Numbered from the stretch's first letter, positions 23,235-37,000 are shown. The stretch is 64,000 nucleotides of DNA from Casuarina equisetifolia (GCA_028551475.1 CM052360.1:21052682-21116681), one strand, 5' to 3'. The notes: generated from the sequence alone by a model not told the origin. Numbers and translations: made by a program.

Positions 23235-23640
23235 CATAAATATATGACTTTATTCATTGAATAATAAAAAAATATAAATGTTTAAGGGTATAGTTTAGTA
23301 TTACAATTCATCTAAAAAAAAAAAATCGAGTTTGAGATCATCTAGTTAAGACATAACAAAACATTTGTCTAGGAAAGTTTAATATTTCTGAATAGAAATG
23401 TTTTTTCATAAACTATTTGTTTGATTCTAGCTAATAAAATTTATATTTTAACAGCCTTATTTTAGAAACATTTATAATTTCATTTAGACCATATACAAAA
23501 TATATAAACTAAAAAAATATTTTAACGTCTCTAATGAGAGTAACTTGGTTTTAACTACCCAAAATAAGGAGAATGAGACTTGTTATTTCCACAAATAACT
23601 TAAAGATCACTTTATATAAAACATTACAACACACAAGAGC
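23235..23640 (-). mobile_element. Internally deleted LINE fragment
   Basis: The first ~290 bp match the 3' terminal part of the LINE family (compare 7590-7880). The rest jumps to the RT region (AAGGAGAATGAG(A/G)CTT, compare 9379-9396). A large internal deletion therefore joined the two. There is no coding capacity. Confidence 0.75.
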
Positions 23641-25300
23641 AAGTATTATTCTAATGGACTATAATCTAACTATTGGTGCATAAGCCTCTTCAAAATCTAT
23701 TCATTCCTCTTAGTTGTAATGCTTAGCTACTATTCTAGCCTTGTTCTTAATGATATTTCATATTCATCAACTTATTTTTTAATGACCCATTTTATACCTA
23801 TAACAATTTGATGTTTAGATTTACCTACTAAGGTCAATACTTTTTGTATAGAGGATCTTGTTCTAACCTGTTGTGAACTATCACCCATTTTAGTAACATT
23901 CCCTTAGAAAAGGAATGCTAGTCTCTTCAAACACTACATGTAAAAATTCTTCAACAACTAATATTCTTTTGTTAAACACTTTATAAGTTCTATTATAATC
24001 AAAGTATCCTAAGAAAATACCTTCATCACTTTTGACCTCAAATTTTCCTTATTGTTCCCTAGAATTGTTATGGATAAAGCATTTATAGCCAAGGCTCTAA
24101 AATAGCTTATGTTTGGTCATATTTGTCAAGATTTTCAAAAGGTGTTTTCTTAGTAATAGCTCTAATTGGAACCCTATTCAAAAGATGACAGGCATTATTT
24201 ATAGCCTCTCCCAAAAAATATTTAGGTAAGTTACTCTCTATTAGCATGGTTCTTGCCATTTCTTGAATAGACCTATTTTTCTTTCAATCATTGCATTTTG
24301 TTTTATGGTCCTAGAAGCTAAAAACTAATGTTTAATACCAATTTCATTATAGAAATCATCAAAGTAATGATTATCGAACTCACCTTCGTGATTAGACCAC
24401 ATATGTTTGCTAGAAGTATCTTTCTCATTTTGTATTCTCTTGCAAATGGATTTGAATGCTTAGAAGTTTTACCTTACTTGCTAATGGAAATAGCCTTGTA
24501 TACCTAGAAAAGTTATCTATAATTACAAGCATAAAGGATTTCTACCTAGACTAGTGGTTCTCATTGGTCCGAAAAGGACCATGTTCAGTAATTGTAAAGA
24601 ACTAATAGTTGTGATGCAATCTTTAAGTTCAAATATGCTCTTCGTTTGTTTACCTCTTACACAATCCATGCACATGCTATTTTTATCTATTCTAAGATAT
24701 CGTAGTCCACTCACTAGGTTTTTCTTTATTAATTTAAGCATTTAACATAAACTAAGATGTCCTAGTCTTTTGTGCCATATCATGCTATCAATACCTATTT
24801 GAGAAAGCCAAACATGTTTTTAATATGGTATTGATGTGCAACCTAAGAATATATACATTCCCTAAAAAGACTCGTTTACAATATAATTTGAACTTTCTAT
24901 TTTTGTAGTATACCTTGCAATATCCCCTTAAAAATTTCTCTCTTAATCCTTTATCATACAATGGACTTATGCTGATTAGCTTAAACTTTAACCCTGTCAC
25001 GTACAACACATTTTTAATAAAGTATGAGCTAAAGATCCCAATAGTGCCAATACCTTAAACTTTAACCCTTTCACATACAACACATTTTTAATAAGTATGA
25101 GCTAGAGATCCTAATAGTGCTAATACCTTTAATTGTCCCTTAGAAGTTGCCTCAAAATGATACCTCACCACCTTCTGGATTGGTGTGGCTTGGAAATAAG
25201 TCTTTGTTTCTAGTCATATGCATTGAACACCTACTATCAACGTACCAATCTGAAAGTGTCCCCTTATTGTCCTCTTTGTCTCCCTATAGAAACATAAAGG
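23641..25300 (-). mobile_element. Decayed Ty1-copia fragment
   Basis: Minus-strand relics appear in pol order. A protease-like region lies near 25200, where the coded text resembles the copia YVDSGCSxHMT motif. A GAG-pre-integrase and integrase start follow (24523-24741 and 24788-25009; CMDCVRGKQTKS is the usual CxxCxxGK stretch). Reverse transcriptase traces lie at 23650-23800 (residues KNKARIVAKHYN and FEEAYAPI, with stops between). No LTRs were recognised. Its right edge lies beside the broken end of the fimbrin gene. Confidence 0.75.
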
Positions 25301-25622
25301 ATCTTTATTTTTCACGTTATTAGTCAAATTAAGAAATGGCATGTGAAAGAGGACAGAAAAAGAAAAGCAAATAGCAAGAGAGACAAAAAATTAATTTCTC
25401 AGAGGCACTCATCACTTCATAGTTTGACACAGTATGCAGAACACAATATATCAACACAGATTATTCAAATAAGTTCAACTTAAATGTAACTCCATCCAAC
25501 TTGTACATTTAAAAGCTGTTCAACCAAATTATCATTCAACTTAACAGGACAAGAGATTACAAAATCCTACAAAGGTTCAAAATGCTTCAATGTAAAAAGA
25601 GATAGTGACTTCAATTTCACAC
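25301..25622. other. Non-coding junction downstream of fimbrin exon 8
   Basis: This stretch follows the last recognisable fimbrin exon on the minus strand. It begins with a plausible donor (GTGTGA at 25622) and reads as intron sequence. The next fimbrin exon, expected to encode N-G-L and the linker to the second actin-binding half, is not found before copia sequence begins near 25300. Confidence 0.6.
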
Positions 25623-27943
25623 CTTTGATGAAAAATTTGTGCCACAAACGCAAGATTTAAATTTGGTGAGCCCTCAACAATGTCATTTGGGGCTAAGTAT
25701 CTTTTGCAGTTCATTCTCTCTGCATGATCTAGTACCAGTTTTTCTCTTTCGTTGGGATCCTTGGTACCCAACGTGGATGGACTACAATGTTCTGGAGCGA
25801 GAACATTTAACAGGTATGCATAAGCCTCTCCATCCTAAAAACAGTAAAGAACATTAAGTTGCAAGCCACAAAAACATAATTGCTAGATAACCAAATTTGA
25901 TTTAATTTTGTAATAAAGCATCAGGTTATATTTATTTCTAGGAAAAGGCAAGTTAGGAGTTAAAAGAAGTGGCAAAAGGAGAATGACAACGTCATGAATG
26001 GGAAATGAATGCAAGCAATTGTTCCTCAAAGTAGCTCCAAATCCTATTTTTCTTAAAAGGTTCCTTTACGGATCATTTAACCCATTGTTGATCGCCTGAC
26101 CCATGCATATAAACATAGTATTCCATGTTCATATATGCTAATAATACAGCTTTTTAAAGTAGGCCAACAAATCAGAAGATACGTAATCCAAATATCCCAC
26201 TTATTCCAGAACTACTCATCATGACATTATTATAGCACCAGTAGGTAAACAGAAACAGCAGCCAATACCTTCAAATCAGAAGAAAAATTTGTAACAGGTT
26301 TCTTGTAACCTGCTTTCTGAAGATGGAAATTCATCCATTTCAATAAAACCTTGTCAGGAGGTGAACTCATAAGGTCTTCCACATCCTGTAAAATTAAAGC
26401 AATGCATAAATGGAGCATTACATGTAACATAAACAACAAAAAGTGTCTCATTTATGGAACTCTTCTTTTATCGAAAAGTAAAGCTTGTGGACTCTAGATA
26501 TCATACATTGCTGTCATCCACCAGTTCTACAAGCTGAGGCGTCTTCTTAAGGTTGAGATCCGCCAAAAGTTGTATCTGAAGTTGTCACAGTAAGTTCAAG
26601 CCAGAAAGAAGGAGAAAGAGATGACCAAATATTCAATCTCCATAACCAGAACAGAATGTGGCCATGCTACGACCAAATCTTGTATCCAGTGCAGGGTTTA
26701 CAGGCTATTGCACCATATTCAGATCAAATTCTAAAGTAAAGACCAGAAACTCACCTTTATAATTTGGGATATCAATCCTAATACCAGATGGGGCTGCCCA
26801 AAAAAAAAAAACAGAAAAACAGAATAAAGCCTTTGGAATCTCATACTAAGTCAATTAAACTAAAAATAGAAGGCTGAATAAGCAAGACTCACTCTTCCTT
26901 CGACCAAATCCTGTGTGCCAATGTTCACTACTGTGCAGCCAATGGCCTTTGCAGAGTTGAGGCAAAGAGTATGGTTTTCATTCCTCTCCCATGGGTTAAG
27001 AACCCTTTTGGTATTGATTGCCCGTTCATCTATTGTACCAGGCACAGCAATATTGATAAGCTTACTGCATTAGGCCATGAGATGAATAAGGACCAGGATA
27101 TTGAGGCAGCTCGATTTTAAATAAAAAAATGATTCATAATCAAGCAAACGGTCATAAATACCATAGAAGAATTCCATCTTTAGCAACATCAAAAAGAGCA
27201 TTTGTATCTGGATCTAGTGGAAGAAATTGCTGCAGAAATGGATCATCCCCTAGATAGCTGTTTATGTGAGCAACATAAGATGCTTTCTCTGACTCGCTGC
27301 TTGTGTGAAGGAGAGTAGTTGTGGCAGCCTTAAGGAATGATGAAGAGTTTTTTGATCCACCCGATTTTGCTGTAACACGACCTTGTAAATTCAGATATGC
27401 CTGGCCATACGATGCAGCTTATTAACATCTTGTATCCAATCCTTCTACTTAAATATTTCAGTATCACAATGGCAACAAACTCTCCAATTGATCACAATCC
27501 CAATGAACAACTGATATTTCTAACTCCAGGAAAATTACAAACAATCCAAGAACATCTAATTTAAACACTTACCCTAAGGAAAGCTTCAAAATCAATCTCA
27601 TCACATAAATCAGAACCAGATTCACCAAAAATCCCTGCAATCTCCTCCTCCTTGAACTGCCTAAATGTCTTTAACTTCACCATCAAGGGCGGCAAATCTC
27701 CAAGCCCTTACCATTTTGATTCTTCACGGAAATAAACTACAAATTCAACAAACAGATAAGTTAAGTGTTTGACTACGGTCAGAAGAACCATCTCTAAGCA
27801 CTTTTCATATATGAACTCATTAAAATTCAAGGAAAAAATAAACATAAAAAACTTACTTTGCTATTGAGGCTGTGAAGCTCAACCTGTGTGAATTGGCTTT
27901 GAAGCCATTGATCAGAAACCAAAACACCAACATAACTAGACAT
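25623..27943 (-). pseudogene. Fimbrin (plastin), 5' half only, with a 4-bp deletion
   Basis: Fimbrins are cytosolic actin-bundling proteins with two actin-binding halves, each made of two calponin-homology domains. Eight coding exons are readable: 27857-27943, 27573-27736, 27162-27400, 26893-27064, 26755-26793, 26507-26575, 26269-26385 and 25623-25834. All have GT/AG borders and matching phases. They encode [19 protein letters not shown] at the N-terminus, then an acidic EF-hand-like region. CH1 follows with [20 protein letters not shown] and CH2 with [18 protein letters not shown], and the text ends near [13 protein letters not shown]. That is about 368 of the usual 650-700 residues. Exon 2 is 164 nt where 168 is expected: after N-Q-N-G-K four bases are missing, and the frame runs into TGA before the CH domains. 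All later exons are intact in sequence. The second actin-binding half is absent. I infer a truncated pseudogene, possibly a recent partial duplicate of an intact fimbrin elsewhere. Confidence 0.88.
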
Positions 27944-29100
27944 ATCTGTAAATTGCATAGACAAAGATGTGAATTAACTAACACCGAAAATTCTTCCTCA
28001 ATTATATAAAATCCCAGCAAGAATTCTGGATAAGCTATTCAATCCAATATCAAACTCAGAAGCCAAAATTAAATCTATATCTCCATAAACAAGTTATAAC
28101 CCTTAATGACACATGCACTTGATTATTGTGGGCATTCATCTTCTACTAGTCACCAGTCTTTCCAATGGTTTCCATACAAAGCCTCCAAAAATAAGCTAGA
28201 TAAGGTAATTAGTTTTTACATCGTATGAACAATGAACAAACCGTGTCAAATATAATGTGAATCAAAAAGTACCAAGAAAAGCATATGTCACGAATTGAAA
28301 AAGCCCAAGTTCACGACGGAAGAAATTCTTCTCGAGGTCTAACTCTTTGGCAGATGTATCATCGCAATACCAAAAGAAAAACACCAGAACAAGAAGAATA
28401 ATATGAATCAGACAACATAGTATTCATGTTTTGTTTCAACGGTTTGCATGAAAAATAAGGTAAACGAACCAAACCCACCAAAAGGGAAAAAAAAAAAATG
28501 GAAACAAAACAAAACCCAGAATTGCATTACCTCTGTAAGTCTCGAAGAAAAACCCAACGGTATCAGACATATTATGCGTGCGCACGTCTTATCCTACTGC
28601 TACTTTTCATGAATAGTTTTATGACGAATGAACCAGAACCGAATAAAGCAAACGTACAATCAGAGCAAACACCACCAGTCAATACCAGTAGTAAAATCAA
28701 AGACAATTCCAAAGACACAAGACAAACGTAAAGAGTCCCAGAGTTCCATCTCAGTGGCTTTTCACAAATAAGAAGACAAAGGCATCAAACCCACCACACG
28801 AAACATACAGCCAAAGCAAACCCAGAAGCCACTACCTACGTAAAACGTCGAAAACAAATGCGTCCCTCAAAAATCTCCAACCGCTCCTTGGTTACTTCAA
28901 CGGTAAAACACACAATGCACACCACAAAAAGCAAAGAGAAACAGAGTGACGGACACACGGAGGGAGAGAAGTAGATGTAGACAACAAGAGGGATCGAATT
29001 ACCTTCGCGTAAGAGTAAAGTAAGAGAGAGAGAGAGAGAGAGAGAGAGAATGGTTCGGGCACACATAGTTGGCCTCTTCCGCAAGCCTTTTTGTTCCCCT
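27944..29100 (-). promoter_or_regulatory. Fimbrin leader with probable 5' UTR intron and CT microsatellite
   Basis: Just before the fimbrin ATG (minus strand) is a clean acceptor, TTTACAG followed by ATATG (about 27946-27952), so an intron interrupts the 5' UTR. A plausible donor, CGAAG/GTAATT, lies near 29000. Upstream of it, a (CT)n run on the minus strand (29022-29050) is a common plant leader feature. Similar donor-like strings occur near 28531 and 28833, so the leader may have alternative or duplicated exons. Open frames here are not convincing genes. Confidence 0.5.
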
Positions 29101-29940
29101 ATGGACCGTGCAAGGGTTGCCCCTCCTTGGCACGCAAAAGTATTTATTTTCATATTATCTTAAATTTTAACATATCTGCATTTTGAGAAATAAACATATT
29201 TAAGGGTATTCCTGTTTTAATCGAAATTTTTAACGTTAAACAAATAGATTGCTTATGATAGGATTTCTTAAACTAATATCTTTTTAAATGTCAAATTTTG
29301 ATAAATTATCCCAATCTTGTAACAAATTTTATATTCAATGTTTTGGAATTAAGTATCAAGTGTAACATTATTTTTTTTATTTTTTTTATATTACAACACA
29401 CATACCCATTTCATATATACAAAGTGTTGATTTTCAAACCTCAATCCTACTAATTTAAGTTAGCTAATTAAGCAATTCAAGTGTAACTTTATTAACAAAA
29501 ATATGAATTTTAGGAATTATTTAATTATTTTCAAATTATTTATATTTATACACGCACCTAAACTTACTCAGGTATTGAACTTGAAATTAAAAGATTTCAA
29601 GCTTTGTTAACCTACTAAACTAGTAGGTAGTTAACATAATTATATGAAGGTTTAATGTGCATATAATAATTAATAACTATAATTTTCTATATATAAATTA
29701 ATTTTTTTACTTTTTTCTTCTTTTTTATTGTGATTGGAGATATTAGGAGATTTATTTAGGAATAAGTGTGTTCAAACCCATTGCTCGTATGGTAATTCGC
29801 CTATGTTAGTATAATAATTCGTCTTCACAACCCACATTTTTCTTATGACATATGATCTTCTATATTTAATTGGACATTTGTCAATTGAATGGTCCTTTTA
29901 AATTATAAAAGGAACATGTAGAAATATAATTAAGTGTAGA
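29101..29940. other. AT-rich DNA upstream of fimbrin
   Basis: This is presumably the fimbrin promoter side, followed by unassigned AT-rich DNA. No protein, RNA gene or retroelement domain was recognised. Confidence 0.5.
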
Positions 29941-31600
29941 TGTGGGAGTAGCAAGAAGAAAAATTGTTTTACTAGTGCAAGAAACATCACACATTGATCC
30001 AAAGATTTTGTTATTCCGTTACAATCTATATCCTATGCCAACTTTGTCATATATCCCTTGTTGTGAATTAATTACTTTCCCTAACATCTTGCAGCTCCTA
30101 ATAAATTTATCTACAATTGTAGTTATTTCTTTTAGATCCTTTTTTAGTCTCATTTTTGTCTACTACTTTCCAATTTTCCTTTTTTAGCTCATCATTTTTT
30201 GATTTAAGCTCATTCAACTCATTATTATTTTCATTACTTCCATTGCATTTGATTCTAGTTTTAATTCATCATTTTTTGTTCTTGGAACCTATAGCTTCTT
30301 CTCCCATATGATACTTTTCCTTTTTAACTTTAAGAACTTCTCACCAAGTTTATGAAATTCATGTAACAAATCATCATAAATAATATGTAATTCATTATAA
30401 TCGTAAGACTAAAAACTTATTAGCTCAATTAGTGGATTTTCATTAACTGCCATAAGGCACAAGTTTGAATATCTCCATCATCTTCATCAAATGGAATTTT
30501 GTTGAGTGAATTTGATAAACTTTTCACTAAGTTTATCAAATTCATGCAACAAATCATCATAAGAATTTGTAATTCATTATAATCATAAGACTCAAAATTT
30601 TATTAGCTAAATTGGTGAGTTTTCATTGGCTGGCATGAGGTATAGGTTTGAAATATCTCCATCATCTTCATGAAATGGCATTTTGAACATATCAGGTTCC
30701 TCACATCTCACCACAAAGTAGATATTGGCAACTACTTTTTCTTCTTCTTCATTGAAGGAGCTATTATTATCCCAAATTACGACCATGGCTTTTCTTCCAT
30801 TTTTCTTATTATCTTTTTCATATTTTTATTCCATTTGGATACTTAGTATGAATATGGCCAAGTTTTTTGCATTCGTAGCACAACTTTTCATTATGTTCCT
30901 TTCTTCTTATATAGGTTTCATTGTATTTAAATTTGTCTTTCTTGTGGATGTTCCTAAATTTTCTTGCAAGCATTGCAAAGTCATTCTCTAAATCCTCTAA
31001 ATCATTTTTGGACTCTTCAACTCTAAATACTATGTTCTTGCTACTGCTTTTGAGAATTTTTTTTTCTTTTTCTTTTTCTCTTCTCATTATAACTAATTCA
31101 TGAGTTTGTAAAGATCCTAACAACTTATCTAATGATAACTTATCAAAGTCTTGGGCTTTCTCAATGTCTATTTTATTAGGATCCCTTGATTTGGTGGGTA
31201 CCTAATTATTTTTTTAACTTGTTAATCATTTTTATATGATTTCCCTAAAATTTTAAGCTAGTTATGGTATTCATAAATCTTTCAAGCATCTCCCTTATAG
31301 TTTCATTTCACTTCATTCTAAATAACTCATTGTCTTGTGCTAAGATAGAGATTAGTGGCTTTCACTCTTTTTGTTCCCTCATGGGTGGCTTCTAACTTCT
31401 CCCAAATTTTCCTAGCTATTTCATAATGTGTCATGGCAACAACTCATGGTATATCATGATGTGTCATGGCAGTAACTCGAACTTTGATTACCAAGGTCAA
31501 GAATCCAACGAACTTTGATGAAATGCACCGAATCAGCCTATGCACATTTAGCTATAAGATTATATCAAGGATATTTAGTGACTGATTGAACACTTAACTA
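29941..31600 (-). mobile_element. Copia-type gag relic
   Basis: On the minus strand, 30818-31123 encodes a gag C-terminus. It has a charged stretch, MLARKFRNIHKKDKFK, and a zinc knuckle CYECKKLGHIHTKYP in which the last cysteine has become tyrosine. Upstream gag (about 31130-31500) and downstream low-complexity sequence are still traceable. No LTR pair was seen. Confidence 0.7.
30334..30700. repeat. Tandem duplication, about 183-bp unit
   Basis: The units 30334-30516 and 30517-30700 share the order CACCAAGTTTATGAAATTCATG, AACAAATCATCATAA and TAATTCATTATAATC. They also share the TTTCATT(A/G)(A/G)CTG and ATCTCCATCATCTTCAT elements, with about 15 percent visible differences. They lie at the 3' side of the gag relic. 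Confidence 0.8.
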
Positions 31601-31689
31601 CCTTGTTGATATCACTAGAATAATTAAGCTTTGTGCAAGGAAAGAATATATATAAAAACAATGTCATTGGACAAGAGATGGTCAATGAG

Positions 31690-33300
31690 ATTGGAAGGAA
31701 AGTAAAGGAGGAAGGGGGAATATAATGATTAACGTTCATATGTCTAGGGCATATGATAGGATGGAATGGTGCTTGATACTAAAGATAATGGAGAGGTTTG
31801 TATTTGCACCTACTTGGCAAGATATGATATCAAATGCATCTCTGACAATTGGTTCTCCATCTAACTCCAAGGGACAATATATGGGTTTTTCAATTCCACA
31901 GGTAGTTTGAAGTAAGGAGATCCATTATTTCCTATCCTATTCATCATTGCCCAAGATGCATTTAATTGGAAACAAAAAAGCTTAATTAAGGAAAAGGCCA
32001 TAGGTTTTTTTTTTTTTTTTTAGCAAAGGGGAGAAGGGGGTCCCACCAATTATATGGTGAATGATATGTTTATATTCTTTGTAAGTAATGAACAATCCAT
32101 GTTTATCTTAGTGTAATTGTTTTGAAAATGTGAAGCTTTTAGTGGTCAAAAGGTGAATGCATAAAAAACAAGGCCTATCAGGTACAAAAAAAATGAATTG
32201 TGGTTGAAAAACAAAGCTCTTACAATGGATAAATTTCTTAGAAGCTTCCTTACCAATCAAATACCTAGGAATTCCATCATTAAAAGGGAGCAAAAATATT
32301 TAATAGTTCAATTAAATGATGGACGCGATAATGAACAAAGTGTAGAATTAGATATCAAAACTCTTATCCTAAGTCAATAAGCTTACACTAATAAGAGCAT
32401 ACTATTGTCAATATCAATCCAAATTTTCTCTATCATCAAAGTTTCAATGGCAACTATCCACAAGATTGATTAGTTGTTTACGAAATTATTATGGAGCTCT
32501 AAATAAAAGCCAAGAGTCATTACGTGAAAAGAAAAAAAAAATTATGCACATCCTAGTGAGGAAAGGGGATTGGGGGTTTAAGAGTGCAATCAAGTAATGC
32601 AATCTCTGTATGTCAAATTTGCTTGGAAATGCTTAATTGTCAATCTTTTTAGGCTTCTTTAATAAGGAAGAAATATGGTCACCTTTGTGTAATTAATCAA
32701 AAAGGGGCAAGATAAGTAGATTCTTATTATTGGAAAATGATAGTTCATTTGTTAAACTACATGTGAGACGTAATAAATGGATTATAAAGGAGGGTAACAT
32801 CTCCTTCAAGAATGACAAATGACTTGAAGATTTATTTTGGTACAACCTATGTCCCTTCTTCAAAGATTTTAGTATATGAAGACTTGTAAAATATATGGTT
32901 CATTATTGAGCACATCTTTACAAAGCAGTAGGTGATGGCATAACAAATCACCCTTTGGTCAAGGCTTAAATAGGTTATTATAGGATTTAAATTCCTCTAG
33001 TTTGTTTTTCACATCTAGTATGTATAATAATAAAAGAATAAGACAACCAAAGGTGAGTTAGGTGAAATTCATGTGGGACAAAACCATCCCACCCAATATA
33101 AGGCTCTTTACATGGGAAATCATTCATAATGATATCCCAATTGAATATAATATGCAAAAAATAAGGATATAAATGGCGTCAAAATGCCAATGCTGCTTAC
33201 ATAGTCACAAGGAAACAATGAAGCACCTTGCATTGTGAGTTGTAATAAATATGCAAACGCTCTAGAGGTACCCATTAGTTTTAATTCTATTCAGTCATTA
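31690..33300 (+). mobile_element. Degenerate LINE relic, different subfamily
   Basis: On the plus strand the RT motif reads MSRAYDRMEW (31735-31770). It is followed near 31920-31960 by a remnant of the LSPxLFIIAQ motif. A zf-RVT-like region lies at 33060-33240 (IRLFTWEIIHNDIP, then C-x-C-C...H). Frameshifts and stops are frequent. The sequence is not obviously the same subfamily as the other LINEs in the window. Confidence 0.7.
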
Positions 33301-33734
33301 CTAACCTTTTAGTTCTCTAAAATAGAATAAAACAACCAAAGAAGAGAAACTATCACTATATTGAGGAGCTTGATCATTAAGGGAATATGATTGGCTGGGA
33401 ATGATGCAAAACATAAAGGAATGTAAATGGCTCTAAGTTGCATCTTTAAGGATATAAATCATTGGCTACTCTAATTCTCCATATAATGCAAATTGCACAA
33501 CTAAGCTGGTTTTATCCTATGCTTGCTTAAATCCAACAAGCATATGCTGGAATTTACCGCTTTAGCTAGGTTTTGATTAAGATAGTATACAAATAGATAC
33601 ATGCATGAAAGATCAATAGGAATGTATTACATAAAACATGGTTTTATGTTTTTAGGTTTGGTTTTTGGCTTCTTATCAGTTTTGCTTGTCCTCGTCTTGG
33701 TCTTCTTCTGATTTTAAAATCTTTGAAAGTAGAG

Positions 33735-34080
33735 ATTCTTACTAAGGCTTTCTTCGGTTCTCTTAAGTTGTAGTGATTTTTAAAGATCGAGTAAGACTCA
33801 TACTTAAAAAAATTAATTAATTTACTTGGTAAATAATATTTTATTTGTTAATAAAAGAATAGTCACCTACATAAATATATATATATATATAAAAGAAAGA
33901 AGTAATAAATAGTGACCTAGTTGGAAGCTTTAAAGGAGCTTAATGATTCATTGTCTTTCTGTTATTCTGCACCACCACGAAATTCTATAGTAAAAGGCTA
34001 GATAAAGATATAAAAGGCCGTGCAGGTTCATTAAGAACCTACGTGGTAGGACTGGTGAAGAACCAAATGAATAAAAAGCC
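33735..34080 (+). repeat. Orphan scrap of DUF247 upstream DNA
   Basis: The stretches TTTCTTCGGTTCTCTTAAGTTGTAGTGATTT (33745-33775) and GTGACCTAGTTGGAAGCTTTAAAG (33910-33935) match the region before DUF247 copies 1 and 2 (19571-19710, 40600-40740, 41785-41995). So does the TCTGCACCACCACGAAA...AAAGGC block (33965-34000). No coding sequence follows, because a copia LTR candidate begins at 34081. Confidence 0.6.
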
Positions 34081-37000
34081 TGGTGTGTGGAAGTGAGTTA
34101 CTTCATTCCTATCCATCTATTGTAGACTCGTATGGGCTGATTTACAACAAAATTCATCTACATAATATATGATGACTAGAATATGATAATGTCTTACTTC
34201 TTACAAAAAGACAATTTAAGGAAACTAACTTCTTTTTGTTGTGATGGATTGAGAAATTGGTTGTCTTGGAATTTAGTGTCCTAAACTTCTGTCATTACCT
34301 ATGCAAATCAATATTTATGCCAATTAGAATTTGTATATTGTAAGAAGTAGCTATTCCTTACTGAAGGCACATAATGAACTTAATGAGCAAGTATTGTGGG
34401 AAGTTTGTTAGGTGTTTTGTATTAACACTTACTAAAGAATAGTTATATGAGTTTTCTTATCTTATATACAACTTCAATGAATGGAAAAACTATAAATAAA
34501 CAATAACATAGTTAAATGATCACATGCCCTCAGTGGCTGTGCAACCTAATACTCCTCCTCAAGTTAAAGGTTTATGAAGATCAAACACACAAAGCTTGCT
34601 AAGAAGGTAATGATGTTGCTTCCCACTAAAGGCCTTGGTGAATATGTTAGTAGGTTATTTAGTTCCTTACATGCATCATGTGCAAACTGTACCCCATTGT
34701 ATTTGTTCCCATTTGAAGTGATACTCTATCTCTATATACTTGGTCTTTCCATCCTAAACAAGATGAGCTACTATTTTCCTTGTAACTTCCTTGTTATAAG
34801 ATAAAGGAACTAGATACTTGATTTTAAGTCCAAAATTTTAAAAAAGTCCAATAAGCCACTTGACTTCACATATGGTAATCCTTATGGCTTTTTATTTGGC
34901 TTTGAATGATGATCTTAACACAATTGGTTGTTTCTTTGTGTGCTAAGAAACCAATGATCCCCCAAGTTTGACATAATATCTAGTGAGAGATCTTCTTGTC
35001 ATCAAACATGTGTCATAGTTTGAATCACAAAATGCCATAAGCTCTAAATGTGAAAATGCTGGGAATATAAGATATCTTATAATTGTTAGAGTTGCATCCA
35101 TGTGTGATTGCTTTGGTGATTGCTTTGGTGATTGAGTGAATTGACTTAACTATTGCACTAGATAGGTAAGATTAGGTCTTATGACTATTAAGTACATTAA
35201 CTTTCCAAGTAGCCATCTATAAAAAGAAGCATCATTTCAAATTGGGTCATTCCTTGTGTCATTCATCTTTGCATCATGTTCTGAGAACATGAGTTTCATT
35301 CCTAACTCCATGGGAGTGATTGTAAGTTTTGCTCTTACTAGTCTTATTATGGATATTAACTTTAATGCATACTTACGTCGGTTGATACATATCCCACCTT
35401 TTAATCTTACTACTTTTATATCCAAGAAGTACTTTAATTTAGCCAAATCATTCATGTAAAAACTAAAGTATAAATATTTCTTCAAACTAGCAATGGTTGT
35501 AGCATTGTTACTAGTGATTAACATGTTATCAACATAAATCAACAAGATCACTATGCTTTGTCCTTCTTGGTAGGTGAATAAGGCATAATTATGTTGTAAT
35601 TATGCAAATTCCATTGCCATAAACACTTTAGTGAACTGTGAATATCATTGGCATGGAACCTATTTCATTCTATAAAGGTACTTCCTCAATTGACACTTTA
35701 ATCCTTTCCCCTTGCACTAATTCCCTAAAGGTAGTTCCATGTATACCTCCTTTAATAGATCATCACCCAAAATGCATTATGCACATCCAACTAGTATAAT
35801 GGCTAGTTGTGTGCAACAACTAATGAGATTACTACTTAGACACTAATAATCATTGTTATGGATACAAAAGTCTCTTTATAATCAACTATTTCTCTCTAAT
35901 GATAACCCTTCACCACCAGTTTAGCCTTATATCTTTCAACTGTTCCATGTGAATTATACATTATGTTATACACCAATTTACAACCCATTACTTACCTCCA
36001 TCTCATCAATGCAACTATATCTTATGTATGGTTTGCTGCCAAGGCATCCAACTCTCTTTTCATAGCCTCTACCTAATTAGGGTGCATAACCACCCCTTGA
36101 TAAGAAGATGGTTATTGTATAGGTAAAATGAGACAACAAAGTGTTTGTGATGTGGTGCAAGTTTGTATATGAAGATATAATTAGCTATGAAGTAGCAAGT
36201 GGAAATCGATGTAGATGGTAAGTTAGAGCAAATGTATTTGGTTTTCAAATTGGTGGTTTTATTTTTCTGGTTGTTTTGCATGGCTTAGTAGGTAAAGGTG
36301 AAGGCTTTACAAGTGAAGGTCAAGGTCTAAGCAATGGGTTTGAAGATGGGTTTGGTGACAACTCTTGAGATGGTTCAAGAGGTGGTGATTCTATTAGCCA
36401 TGTATTTGAGGTATTTCCTATCCATATAGGTTGGGACTCATTAATTGAGGGTTAATGATTATTCTAGATGGATTGATCATCGAACTTATGAGTAATACTA
36501 GAGAATGGAAACTCAAACTAATAGAATACAACATCTTGATTAGTAAAGAACTTACCCATGGCCGAGTTATATACACGATATCCCTTTTGCAAGGAAAGAT
36601 ATTCCATAAAAATGCAAAGAACTACTCGAAGAGTGAACTTGCCTTTAAGGCAAAGTGTGGTGACATAACACCAACATCCAAAGACATAGAGGTAGTCTAA
36701 TACTATAAGCAGACCATAAAGAATCTCATAAGGAGTGTGATATGAGATGGTTGAGGATGGCATCTTATTGATCAGGTAGGCTTTCGCAAGAATGCATTCC
36801 TCCCAAAACTGAGGAGGCATTCTACTCTAAAACATTAGCACTCTAATGATGTTTTAGACATAACGATGTTTGCGTTCCATTCCTCTATTTTGTTGGGTTA
36901 TGTAAACATAACTACTCTTATGAATGATTTCTTAAAAGGTTAAATATGAAGAAAATTATGTAGAGAAGAATTCAATGCCATTATCTAATCAAGTGCACTG

